Part shown: piece by piece, positions 46,782-55,706 of the stretch | How positions within the stretch are numbered: the stretch's first letter is position 1 | Layout: the number at the start of each line of letters is the position of its first letter | Source: JABDQW01 sp942492025 | Lineage (GTDB): Bacteria > Pseudomonadota > Gammaproteobacteria > SZUA-229 | DNA: 64,000 bases | Direction: 5' to 3' | Assembly (NCBI GenBank): GCA_942492025.1 | Contig: CALODJ010000012.1 | Coordinates: 434,001-498,000 of the forward strand | Notes under the pieces: generated by a model | What the model was told of the DNA's origin: nothing | The model's input: only the letters and a program-made list of their open reading frames with translations | Database searches by the model: none | Program-made: the position numbers and the translations under genes

Positions 46782-48562
46782 GATTCTGTTCCAATGTGGG
46801 CACCGGCATCATCACGCCCGGTAATGTCGCGCGCATCCTGCAAGGCTGCATCCAGGTCAAACGCCGGTTCATAACTGCTGTGTTTGAGTCGTTTGCTGTA
46901 AATCTGTGGAAACTTGTTCAAGGTATCCAGCATCGGGTTGGGTGCCGTCGTGCCCAGTCCGCAGTGGCTGGATGCGCGCATCAAGGCGCCGATGTCGTGC
47001 ATCTCATCCAGATCATACTGTCCAGCGTGGCCAGCATAGACCTTGTCAACCAGGTCCTTCATCAACGAGCTGCCGACACGACAGGGTGTACAAAACCCGC
47101 AGCTTTCGTGTACGAAGAAGTGGGCAAAGTTCCTGACCATGTCGAGCAGGTCGCGTTGCTGGTCAAAGACCATGAACGAGCCCCCGGTGGACACATCCTC
47201 GAAAGCAATACGGCGCTCAAATTCCTCCGCGGGAAGCGTCACGCCTGCTGCACCAGCGACCTGAACGGCCTGCGCGTTACTGGCACCGCAATCCTGCAGT
47301 ATGTGTTGTATCGACGCGCCAAACGGGTATTCATAGATACCGGGTTTTTCACAATCACCACTGATACTGAGCAGCTTGGTACCACTGGATTCTTCGGTGC
47401 CAACAGAGCGGAACCAGCTTGCACCATGAATAGCGATCAGCGCAGCTGCCATGAAGGTTTCGACATTGTTGACCACAGTCGGTTTGTTCAGGTAGCCGTG
47501 GGTGACAGGGAACGGCGGGCGTTTACGTGGTATGCCGCGTTTACCCTCCAGTGATTCAATCAGCGAGGACTCCTCGCCACAAATATAGGCACCCGCACCC
47601 ATGTGAATCTCGATGTCAAAATCAAAACCTTGTTTGCCCAGAATATTCGTTCCGAGCAAACCGGCGTCGCGGCGTTTTTGCAGTACCCGTTCGAGCGGGG
47701 CACGGAGGAAACGGTATTCTGCACGTAAATAGAGATAACCTTTCGTAGCGCCAATGATACCGGCGCAGAGTGTCATACCTTCAAATACCTTGTCAGCATA
47801 GCTATTCAGCAGGACACGGTCTTTGAAGGTACCGGGCTCGCCTTCATCGGCATTGCATACCACGTAATGCTGGTCTGCGTCGGCCTGCTTACAGAAACGC
47901 CACTTCATTCCGGTTCTGAACCCGGCGCCGCCGCGACCACGCAAACCGGACGATTCTATCTGCTGAAGCGTGGCTTCATCGCCTTGCGCGATCAGCGCTC
48001 TGAGCGCGTCACCATCGGCCGTGTCATCCGACAGCAGTATATCGCTACGTTGAATATTATCCTCAACCAGGAAAAATTCCTGTGGCCACTGCGCAACAGG
48101 CGTGTCCGCCTCGATCAATTCAGCGATGGATTCAATCCTGCCCGGATCCAGTCGGGTAATCGTCCAGCCATTGACCAACATCGCAGGGCCCTGCTCACAC
48201 ATACCCGTGCAGGACGTCGTATCAACGCTGACCCGACCGTCTGTGCGTGGTTGTCCCGGTACAACACCGAGCTTTTGACACAGTGAGTCGAGTAACTCGC
48301 GGCTGCCGAGCATATGATCGGTAATGCTGTCGCTGATCAGTATGTCGAAAGTACCACGCGGCGTATTGTGCAAGAAGGAATAAAAACCCACCACACCGTG
48401 TATGTACGATTCGGTCAAGGACAACTTGTCCGCCAGCAGTTTGACCGCCTGATCAGAAATGCAGGAATATTGCTGCTGAATTTCGTAAAGGGTTTGCAAT
48501 AAATAATCAGGCCGGTTACCGCTCTTGGCGGTGATCTCGTTTATGAATGTATCAATGCTCAT
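46778..48562 (-). CDS. hoxF: NAD-reducing hydrogenase diaphorase subunit HoxF (NuoE-NuoF fusion)
   Basis: 594 aa. The N-terminal NuoE-like [2Fe-2S] domain (about 1-160) is followed by a NuoF-like flavoprotein (about 190-590). The latter has the FMN/NAD loop GLRGRGGAGFRTGMKW, NADEGEPGTFKDR, GAGAYICGEESSLIESLEG and the [4Fe-4S] motif ESCGFCTPCR. NuoE cysteines: VDTTSCTGMCEQGPAMLVNG and an earlier pair region. It reduces NAD+ with electrons from H2. No hoxE or hoxI is present, which fits the four-subunit HoxFUYH form. First gene of the operon; an FNR-like box lies upstream. Confidence 0.97.
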   Translation of the reverse strand: MSIDTFINEITAKSGNRPDYLLQTLYEIQQQYSCISDQAVKLLADKLSLTESYIHGVVGFYSFLHNTPRGTFDILISDSITDHMLGSRELLDSLCQKLGVVPGQPRTDGRVSVDTTSCTGMCEQGPAMLVNGWTITRLDPGRIESIAELIEADTPVAQWPQEFFLVEDNIQRSDILLSDDTADGDALRALIAQGDEATLQQIESSGLRGRGGAGFRTGMKWRFCKQADADQHYVVCNADEGEPGTFKDRVLLNSYADKVFEGMTLCAGIIGATKGYLYLRAEYRFLRAPLERVLQKRRDAGLLGTNILGKQGFDFDIEIHMGAGAYICGEESSLIESLEGKRGIPRKRPPFPVTHGYLNKPTVVNNVETFMAAALIAIHGASWFRSVGTEESSGTKLLSISGDCEKPGIYEYPFGASIQHILQDCGASNAQAVQVAGAAGVTLPAEEFERRIAFEDVSTGGSFMVFDQQRDLLDMVRNFAHFFVHESCGFCTPCRVGSSLMKDLVDKVYAGHAGQYDLDEMHDIGALMRASSHCGLGTTAPNPMLDTLNKFPQIYSKRLKHSSYEPAFDLDAALQDARDITGRDDAGAHIGTES

Positions 48563-48681
48563 GCATGCAATCCTGCTTGGTTAGAGGGACTGGATGGTTC
48601 TTATTGTGATGGCGACTTCTCCAATGTCAATCAAATCCAGCTAACTGACGTTGACGTAGAAACTCAGTGCTTCGCTTCTAG

Positions 48682-48722
48682 TCTATACACGTATATTCTT
48701 TCAGTGTATTGATCAATGTCAA
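48682..48722 (-). promoter_or_regulatory. FNR-like box and -10 element upstream of hoxF
   Basis: Read on the minus strand, TTGACATTGATCAA (48722-48709) is one base off TTGAT-N4-ATCAA. TATAGA (48687-48682) lies 31 bp downstream centre to centre, giving a class II activator layout (box near -41) and a start about 112 bp before hoxF. Anaerobic induction of the hydrogenase is inferred. Nothing else is recognisable in the 48563-48877 gap. Confidence 0.5.
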
Positions 48723-48877
48723 TTATGATTTGATATAAATGGCCAGTATGCACTTTTCCAGACAAAAGTCGATGAATACCTGTGTGTCAATGTATTATTA
48801 GAGCGTATGAATATAATGCATAATTAATAAACCGAATCTTGCGTCGTTTTTGTCGTTCGTTCATACAGCCTGACTGA

Positions 48878-50512
48878 TCATGTGATGACATCGGGTGCTG
48901 TGCGCCCGGTGTACTCTTCTATTTGTGCGATCGTTGATGACAGGCGAATGAGTTCGGCCAGTGATTCCTGGGGATCCTGATCAAATTTCGTCGAATCTTT
49001 TTCCGGCTGTTCAATATAGACGCGCAAGGTAGCACCTTCTGTGCCTGTACCCGAGAGTCGATATACGATACGCGCACCGTCGTTGAACAGGATACGGATA
49101 CCCTGCTTGCTGCTGACGCTGTTATCAACGGCGTCCGTATAACTGAAGTCATCGCAATGCTCGACGGTATAATCACCAAAACGTTGTCCGATGAGCTCAC
49201 TGGTGCGAGTGCGCAGTTGATCCATCAAGTTGTTGGCGCCCTCGGTGGAGACAGCCTCGTAGTCATGGCGTGTATAGACATCACGTCCATATTGTGTCCA
49301 GTGGTCGTGGACGATGTCCGCGACCGCTTGCCTGCGAACAGCGAGTATGTTGAGCCAGAACAGCACAGCCCAGAGGCCATCTTTCTCACGGACATGATCC
49401 GAGCCGGTACCGAAGGATTCTTCACCGCACAGCGTAATCTTGCCGGCATCAAGCAGGTTGCCAAAGAATTTCCAACCGGTCGGCGTCTCGTAACACGCGA
49501 TATCCTTTGCTGCCGCGACCCGGTCAATCGCCTGGCTCGTAGGCATGGAACGTGCAACACCAGCGAGGCCATCGGCATAACCAGGAACGAGCGTTGCATT
49601 GGCCGCAAGTACAGCAAGGCTGTCGCTCGGCGTGACATAGAAATTCCGGCCAAGAATCATATTGCGATCGCCGTCACCGTCGGATGCTGCACCAAAGTCA
49701 GGTGCCTCATTACCCATCATCGCAGACACCAGTTCCCTGGCGTGTACCAGGTTTGGATCGGGATGCGCGCCGCCAAAATCAGCAAGAGGCTCGCCGCGCA
49801 AGACCGTACCTTTGGGTGCACCGAGGCGCTGTTCCAGTATCTCATGCGCGTAAGGGCCGGTGACGGCATTCATGGCATCGAAACGCATCAAAAATGTTCC
49901 CGAAGTGAGCAGTGCACGCATCGCATCGAAATCAAACAGCTGTTCCATCAACTCGGCATAATCGCCGATCGAATCGATGACTTCGACGCGCATATCGCCA
50001 AGCTGTTGCTCACCAAGGGTGTCGAGATCGATATCAGCAGATTCGACGGTACGGTATTGCGTTATTTCTCGGCTCTGACTGAAGATGGCCTCGGTGATTT
50101 TTTCAGGTGCCGGACCGCCGTTAGCGGTGTTGTATTTGATACCAAAGTCGGCCTCCGGCCCGCCCGGGTTATGGCTGGCCGAGAGGATGATGCCGCCGTA
50201 GGTTTTATGCTTGCGGATGATACAGGAGGCGGCCGGTGTTGACAGAATGCCACCACAACCCACCATGACCCTGGCAAAGCCATTGGCTGCAGCCATTTTC
50301 AGAATGATTTGCAGTGCCTCTCGGTTGTAGTAACGCCCATCGCCTCCGATAACCAGCGTTTGCCCCTGCCTGTCTTCGAGTACATTAAAGATCGACTGCA
50401 CGAAGTTCGCCAGGTAATGCGGTATTTGAAAGTCTTTGACTTTTTTGCGTAATCCCGAGGTGCCTGGTCTCTGGCCGTCAAAGGGCGTCGTTTCAATGGT
50501 TAGTATCTTCAT
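48878..50512 (-). CDS. pgm: Phosphoglucomutase (alpha-D-glucose-specific)
   Basis: 544 aa. Interconverts glucose 1-phosphate and glucose 6-phosphate, joining the glycogen phosphorylase and GlgC steps to glycolysis and the pentose phosphate path. The phosphoserine loop is in GGIILSASHNPGGPEADFG; metal-binding DGDGDRN and sugar-binding CGEESFGTGSDH are intact; RPGTSGLRKKV is at the N-terminus. It follows hoxF on the same strand after 315 bp but is transcribed toward it, so it may be an independent unit. Confidence 0.96.
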   Translation of the reverse strand: MKILTIETTPFDGQRPGTSGLRKKVKDFQIPHYLANFVQSIFNVLEDRQGQTLVIGGDGRYYNREALQIILKMAAANGFARVMVGCGGILSTPAASCIIRKHKTYGGIILSASHNPGGPEADFGIKYNTANGGPAPEKITEAIFSQSREITQYRTVESADIDLDTLGEQQLGDMRVEVIDSIGDYAELMEQLFDFDAMRALLTSGTFLMRFDAMNAVTGPYAHEILEQRLGAPKGTVLRGEPLADFGGAHPDPNLVHARELVSAMMGNEAPDFGAASDGDGDRNMILGRNFYVTPSDSLAVLAANATLVPGYADGLAGVARSMPTSQAIDRVAAAKDIACYETPTGWKFFGNLLDAGKITLCGEESFGTGSDHVREKDGLWAVLFWLNILAVRRQAVADIVHDHWTQYGRDVYTRHDYEAVSTEGANNLMDQLRTRTSELIGQRFGDYTVEHCDDFSYTDAVDNSVSSKQGIRILFNDGARIVYRLSGTGTEGATLRVYIEQPEKDSTKFDQDPQESLAELIRLSSTIAQIEEYTGRTAPDVIT

Positions 50513-51185
50513 GTCATTATTTCTTTAAACGATAATCATCTTTGTTATGGTCACAGAATCATGTGTCAACGAACTGATTCTGACAGTACCGCCAGCAGTA
50601 GTGTTCTGTTCGTGTATTGTGTTCACGGCTGCGAATGGTCACTTCAAACAGCACGACAACATTGTTATATTTCTTTTTGTTTCGACAGGTGTCCTGTAGC
50701 AGCAAGCAATTGGCTATTCCTGTTATTGGGGAACTGTATGGGTATGAACTCAATCGCTCGCGTTATCAGCGAGTGTACTCTGATGATGATCCAAATGAAA
50801 ACAGTCTACAGACTACGATTTTGTAAATATTATGAGAATGGCCAGCCGGTTAGAATGGTTTCTGAGATTTTTTTGACCTGTATCAAAAAATTCAGGAAAC
50901 TGCACAGTGTGCGAATGAGCGGGTGTTGATCGAGGTGGATGCTGGAAGCGACCGCATCGATCAGCGTGAGCACTTGCGTGCACAAATGAAGTCATCTGAT
51001 CGGCAAACCTACACAAAGGAACTGTGATTTTTTGATCGGTTCAGCTTGTCATTCGCTGGAGCACGGCTGGATAACGCAATCTATCGCTGCTGAATAACGA
51101 ATCACCTGGAGCTCCGTTTCGGCCAAACCGGATGAACCTGGGGCAAGGTATTAGAATAATGATAACCGACTGAGAGGTTGTAACA
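50513..51185. other. 673-bp gap without a recognised gene
   Basis: Lies between divergent pgm and gnd. Open fragments ending at 50824 (ELYGYELNRSRYQRVYSDDD-like) and at about 51027 (EVDAGSDRIDQREHLRAQMK-like) look protein-like in different frames but lack starts, so a decayed gene is possible. AGAGG at 51172-51176 serves gnd. Confidence 0.4.
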
Positions 51186-52637
51186 ATGGAAAAGGCAGAT
51201 ATCGGGCTAATTGGACTCGCGGTAATGGGGCAGAACCTGGTGCTTAACATGGCAGACCACGGTTATCGTGTCGCCGTATTCAACCGAACCGCCAGCAAGG
51301 TGGATGAGTTTATCGACGGACCCGCCAAAGGCAAGAACATATCAGGCACTCACAGCCTGGAACAACTGGTTTCTGCTCTAAAATCACCTCGCAAAGTCAT
51401 GTTGATGGTCAAGGCCGGTGACGTTGTCGATCAGTTCATTGACATGCTGGTGCCTTTGCTCGAACCGGGTGACGTGATCATCGATGGTGGTAACTCCTAT
51501 TATGCCGACACCACGCGGCGAACTGGCTCGCTACGCGACAAGGGTTTGCGTTTCATCGGTACCGGGATATCCGGTGGCGAGGAGGGCGCGCGCCACGGTC
51601 CCTCGATCATGCCGGGAGGTGATCCGGAAGCCTGGCCGCTGGTACAGGAGATTTTTCAGTCAATCGCCGCAAAAGTCGATGGTGTGCCTTGCTGTCAGTG
51701 GGTTGGGCAGAACGGCGCGGGGCATTTCGTGAAGATGGTGCACAATGGCATTGAGTATGGTGATATGCAGCTGATTTGCGAAGCCTACGCACTGATGGAC
51801 AAAGCACTGGGTATGAGCTATCAGCGCATGCACGAAGTTTTCAGTGAGTGGAATCGTGGTGTGCTCGATTCCTATTTGATCGAAATCACGGCCGAGATTC
51901 TCGCGATGAAAGATGAGGATGGCGAGGCCCTGGTCGAAAAGATACTCGATACTGCCGGTCAGAAAGGTACCGGGAAGTGGACCGCGATCAATGCCCTCGA
52001 ACTGGGTGTCCCATTGACACTGATCGGCGAGGCCGTGTTTGCGCGTGTTCTGTCATCATTAAAAGCCGAACGTGTGCGAGCGTCTGCAATACTCGGTCCG
52101 CGCCCAAAAGCTGCGCTGACGGGCACTGAAGAGGAACATGTTAAGGCGCTGCACGATGCGTTGTACGCTTCGAAGGTCATTTCCTATGCCCAGGGATTCA
52201 TGCTGATGCGCGAGGCGGCCATAGAGCAGGATTGGGAACTAAATTTCGGCGAAATCGCGCTGATGTGGCGAGGTGGCTGCATTATTCGCAGTGCCTTTCT
52301 CGGAAATATCAAGGCGGCATTCGATGCCAATCCACAGCTGGATAACCTGGTGCTGGATGCGTTCTTCATGGATGCGCTTAAATCAGCCGATGCGGGCTGG
52401 CGCGATGCGGTCGTGCTGGCGATACGCAGTGGCATTTCTGCACCCGCGTTTGCGGCAGCACTGTCTTATTTTGATGGCTATCGCAGTGAAAGACTCCCGG
52501 CAAACCTGCTTCAGGCTCAACGCGACTATTTTGGTGCACATAGCTATGAACGTATTGATAAAGCACGAGGTGAGTTTTTTCATACTGACTGGACCGGTCA
52601 GGGCGGTAAGGTGGCGTCAACGACGTATGAAGTTTAA
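51186..52637 (+). CDS. gnd: 6-phosphogluconate dehydrogenase, decarboxylating
   Basis: 483 aa, the long NADP-type Gnd. Converts 6-phosphogluconate to ribulose 5-phosphate and CO2, completing the oxidative path begun by zwf-pgl at 26.7 kb. Rossmann loop GLIGLAVMGQNL, NRTASKVD, IIDGGNSYYADTTRR, GTGISGGEEGARHGPSIMPGG and catalytic region GHFVKMVHNGIEYGDMQ are present; a C-terminal GQGGK motif lies near the end. AGAGG precedes the ATG by 9 bases. Confidence 0.97.
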   Translation: MEKADIGLIGLAVMGQNLVLNMADHGYRVAVFNRTASKVDEFIDGPAKGKNISGTHSLEQLVSALKSPRKVMLMVKAGDVVDQFIDMLVPLLEPGDVIIDGGNSYYADTTRRTGSLRDKGLRFIGTGISGGEEGARHGPSIMPGGDPEAWPLVQEIFQSIAAKVDGVPCCQWVGQNGAGHFVKMVHNGIEYGDMQLICEAYALMDKALGMSYQRMHEVFSEWNRGVLDSYLIEITAEILAMKDEDGEALVEKILDTAGQKGTGKWTAINALELGVPLTLIGEAVFARVLSSLKAERVRASAILGPRPKAALTGTEEEHVKALHDALYASKVISYAQGFMLMREAAIEQDWELNFGEIALMWRGGCIIRSAFLGNIKAAFDANPQLDNLVLDAFFMDALKSADAGWRDAVVLAIRSGISAPAFAAALSYFDGYRSERLPANLLQAQRDYFGAHSYERIDKARGEFFHTDWTGQGGKVASTTYEV

Positions 52638-52641
52638 CAAT

Positions 52642-52956
52642 ATGGCGCCAGATTCAAGCGCAGTGATGGTGTCAGAATCAGACAAACTGGAGAAGATATG
52701 CCGCTTTCGCGCCGGCTGGATTATTTCACTGCTGCTGCTGGGGGTGTCAGTTCTATTGTTCTATACGATGTCGTGGTCATTCATGATTCGACAGACGATC
52801 GTACTGGTGAGCGTTGGACTGTATGTTATAGCGACATTGCGCGTTGTGTTTGCCCGGTGCCCTCGCTGCGGTCATTTTTTTCACAATATCCTCGGGTTCA
52901 ACAATCCTATATCTCGCAGCTGCGGTCACTGTGGGGTATCACTGCCACAAAAATGA
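52642..52956 (+). CDS. Small membrane protein with C-terminal zinc ribbon
   Basis: 104 aa from ATG 52642, 4 bp after gnd; ATG 52627, overlapping gnd, would add five residues. Two hydrophobic helices (about 25-45 and 52-72) are followed by CPRCGHFF and, 18 residues on, CGHCG: a four-Cys zinc ribbon on the membrane's inner face if orientation is standard. I do not recognise the family. Close spacing suggests co-transcription with gnd. Confidence 0.7.
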   Translation: MAPDSSAVMVSESDKLEKICRFRAGWIISLLLLGVSVLLFYTMSWSFMIRQTIVLVSVGLYVIATLRVVFARCPRCGHFFHNILGFNNPISRSCGHCGVSLPQK

Positions 52957-53098
52957 ACGGGACTGTTGTGTTCGCTCCGCGTTTCAGAATCGACGCGAAA
53001 CGAGCCTGCCTCGCACGAACATGACCGGGTAAATCATTGTTGACACAATCATGTTATCTTGTTGGTATTGTTTCTACTGTGCCTACAAATGCTAAACA

Positions 53099-53356
53099 GG
53101 ACTGGATATCATTGTCGGCGGACTGGGCGCGATGTTGGGAACGATATTCATCGGTCAGTCGAGCAAGACCAGGATCGTATGCGCCATTTGTGACCTGAAG
53201 TTCGAACAGGGCATGCTCACACCCCAACTGGCGGTACTGGACACCCGGTATTCGACCGTATTCGCCGAAGGCAAGGTGGATCTGAAGCAGCAACAGATGA
53301 AGCTACCGACAAAGGCACTGAAGTTGATACCGACAAATCCTCAAGCGATGACATAG
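53099..53356 (+). pseudogene. Remnant of an AsmA-like protein gene (C-terminal fragment)
   Basis: The frame opens right after a TAA at 53093 and reads LDIIVGGLGAMLGTIF, then CAICDLKFEQGMLTPQLAVLDT and FAEGKVDLKQQQMKL. This matches the conserved C-terminal region of AsmA-family envelope proteins (GGLGA-GT, C-VADF---G--TP---LDT, GEG-I-L). About 85 codons remain of a family normally 600 aa or longer, and the expected downstream block is lost. Hence a pseudogene fragment, though the first ATG at 53132 leaves a short frame open. Confidence 0.5.
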
Positions 53357-53469
53357 ACGACCCGGATTTGTTTATGGACTACTGATTTTCGCTGTACACA
53401 TTCTTTTACCGCGAAGCATGTAATTCTATGTGTGACGTCATTCGTTGATGAAACAAAGGCTATCCATTG

Positions 53470-53543
53470 TAGGGTGTGCCGTGCGCACCGAAATCAAGAC
53501 AACGCGCAGGTTTACTGCAGATTGGTGCGCACGGCGCACCCTA
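53470..53543. repeat. Interspersed hairpin repeat, family A (copy 3)
   Basis: Left arm TAGGGTGTGCCGTGCGCACC (53470-53489) and right arm GGTGCGCACGGCGCACCCTA (53524-53543) with a 34-bp loop and one mismatch. It is the only feature seen in the 53357-53704 gap. Confidence 0.9.
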
Positions 53544-53704
53544 CATCACCTGTTGCATCACCACACAAGAACCAGAAAGGTCTGTAGCAGTGGGTCGATG
53601 GTAAAATCCCGGTGGAAATGCTCGAACTAAATCTATCAACGAAATACCTGACACAAACAGCAATAACCGCTTTTGATCTTTGAATGTAAGTAACTGGTTC
53701 TGTG

Positions 53705-55705
53705 TCAGCTCAGTTCAATAACAGATTCTGATTCGCGTTGTGCCTCGAACACCGACATCGACCGGGGCAGGCAGACACGGTTGCAATAGAGCTTGAGTTC
53801 ATCATACAGCTGCTCTGCATTATGCTGATAACGGCGTGAAAAATGAAACGGCACCAGACGGGAGACGCCGGCCTGGTTGGCCATCTCACCACAGGCGCGT
53901 GTGGTGAGATGGCCGTTTTGCGTCGCATGATCAGCATCGGCTTCAATATAGGAACACTCGCAGAAAAACGTATGTGCATGCCGCGCCAGACTGACCAGCT
54001 TTTTACGATTATCGCTGGTGTCAGCCAGGTCAGTTGCATAGACCAGTTTTTTTCCGGGCGTTATCAGCAGCAGCTCGTCAGCCAGCTGAGCGGCAACGGC
54101 CTCGCTGCCGTCGGGCAGTTGAAGCATTGCCGATGCATTATTGTTGAGCATGTGTTGTTTTAACGTATTCAACCAGGGTCCGGGTTCGAGTTGTCGTGCC
54201 TCGAGTCGGTCCTTGCGAATATTCAGCTGCCGCTCGGCTTGGTAGGCATAAGCAATCACCGTCGTGCCATGATGATCGAGCGTAATACCGCGTATACAAA
54301 AACCTGTGTCACTCAGCACAATATCATCGATCAGCGGTCTTTCATCGAACAACGGTACTCGAGCGCTGCCTGCCTGTAAGCGAAAATATCGCAACCGGTC
54401 TCTATGCAGCTCCATAACTTCAAAGCCTGGCGCATTGTTCTCGACTCGATCCCACAGGATACCCTGCAGAAAACCCGCAATATGTTGTGCCAGACCCGGC
54501 GGGCCATAGAGTCGGCAGGCGGGGTAATCGCCAATGCGAGAGCGTAACAGCCAGAGGAAACCGCCGATATGATCCAGGTGGGCATGACTGATGAAGACAT
54601 CTGTTACCTGGTGTGCGACACGAGCGGGCAGGCGATCACCGGCACCTAGATCAAACAAGAGACTGCGCCGTTGATGACGCATGCGCGCGTGTAATAACGG
54701 ATCGCCAAATACACCATTGACCAAGGCGAGATCCATAGCGCCAACGCGACCAACAATTCGTGGTCCAGTGCTGTAAGGCGCCGACGGTAGCACGTCGTTT
54801 GCTGGCAGATAGTCAAACCGTTCAATGTTGTAGGGTATTGCGGTTTCAATGTAGCCGTCAGTGCTGCGCACAGCATCACGTATCAACAGCGTTTCGGCGT
54901 CCCTGATAGGTGTTGAGATCAGCACGGTTAACACTTCCGCCTCAAACTGTTGTATTTCACCCATGGCAAGGGTGCGATCAGCTTTCAGTAAGGCGATCTG
55001 TTTACCCAGCCAGGCACTGGCCTCAGCGGACAATGGTGGTGTGCCGATAACGTTCAGCCTGGACAAATCGAGTTTTTGTTCACGCGCAGCAGTCAGCATA
55101 TGATCCCATTGTCGAGTCCGTTCCCGGGCTCTTATCCTTTTGCCGGGTCGTTTCGCCTCACTCGCTGCAGGCAACACGAACACCGCGACCGCTAGTGCGC
55201 GCAGTTCGTCCAGCAGTGGCGGTGGTCGATCGTGTGCAGTCAGTGCCAGTACTGCATCCGTTGCGGTCGCTTCAATCAGACCCTGAAGAAGCTCTCTGCC
55301 GGCGACCCCGCGCACCACACCCGGTGCATCAATCAGGGACAGACCAGGGGGTAATCGTTGCGATAATTGCCGCACTGCCGATACCAGTGGTAAACGGAAG
55401 CGTCCGGCATCCAGCGTGCACAAGGCTGCATAGTCAGTGACCTGCCAGCCATTCTTGTGCCACGAGGCGATCGAAACAGAACCCGGTACACCAAATGCGG
55501 GTGAACCCGGATCAGCATTCAGGCAACTACACGCGTGGCCAGAGAGGAACAGAACATTGGCCAATTGCGCCGCGAGGGTGGATTTACCCGTACCCATGGG
55601 GCCAAATAATAATACGCGTCGTTTATGCTTCAACACGGCCTCTACGATTCGTGCAGCATCTAGAGGCAACATCGGCAGTTCGTGCAAGGTGTTGGCTGTT
55701 GCCAT
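53705..55705 (-). CDS. Clp1-like polynucleotide kinase domain fused to a tRNase Z-like MBL domain
   Basis: 666 aa. N-terminal domain (about 15-270): Walker A GPMGTGKST (35-43), then ADPGSPAFGVPGSVSI (64-79). The latter matches the ADVGQ--IGPPG-VSL block of Clp1/NOL9/archaeal Pnk 5'-OH polynucleotide kinases; LIDAPGV (124-130) is the next strand. C-terminal domain (about 290-650): tRNase Z-type metallo-beta-lactamase with HAHLDH (374-379), LDHH (476-479), YATDL with Asp559, GHLTT with His599 and PFHFSRRY with His621, so all zinc ligands appear intact. Together they suggest an enzyme that cleaves RNA near a 3' end and phosphorylates 5'-OH ends; substrate unknown. It starts one base after the capA-like stop. 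Confidence 0.75.
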   Translation of the reverse strand: MATANTLHELPMLPLDAARIVEAVLKHKRRVLLFGPMGTGKSTLAAQLANVLFLSGHACSCLNADPGSPAFGVPGSVSIASWHKNGWQVTDYAALCTLDAGRFRLPLVSAVRQLSQRLPPGLSLIDAPGVVRGVAGRELLQGLIEATATDAVLALTAHDRPPPLLDELRALAVAVFVLPAASEAKRPGKRIRARERTRQWDHMLTAAREQKLDLSRLNVIGTPPLSAEASAWLGKQIALLKADRTLAMGEIQQFEAEVLTVLISTPIRDAETLLIRDAVRSTDGYIETAIPYNIERFDYLPANDVLPSAPYSTGPRIVGRVGAMDLALVNGVFGDPLLHARMRHQRRSLLFDLGAGDRLPARVAHQVTDVFISHAHLDHIGGFLWLLRSRIGDYPACRLYGPPGLAQHIAGFLQGILWDRVENNAPGFEVMELHRDRLRYFRLQAGSARVPLFDERPLIDDIVLSDTGFCIRGITLDHHGTTVIAYAYQAERQLNIRKDRLEARQLEPGPWLNTLKQHMLNNNASAMLQLPDGSEAVAAQLADELLLITPGKKLVYATDLADTSDNRKKLVSLARHAHTFFCECSYIEADADHATQNGHLTTRACGEMANQAGVSRLVPFHFSRRYQHNAEQLYDELKLYCNRVCLPRSMSVFEAQRESESVIELS

Positions 55706-55706
55706 G

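Noticed and set aside
49157..50242. 361-codon plus-strand frame opposite pgm
   Set aside because: Antisense shadow of phosphoglucomutase; no recognisable motif.
52273..52956. Long frame overlapping the end of gnd
   Set aside because: The part inside gnd is an out-of-frame shadow; only the portion from 52642 is retained as a small gene.
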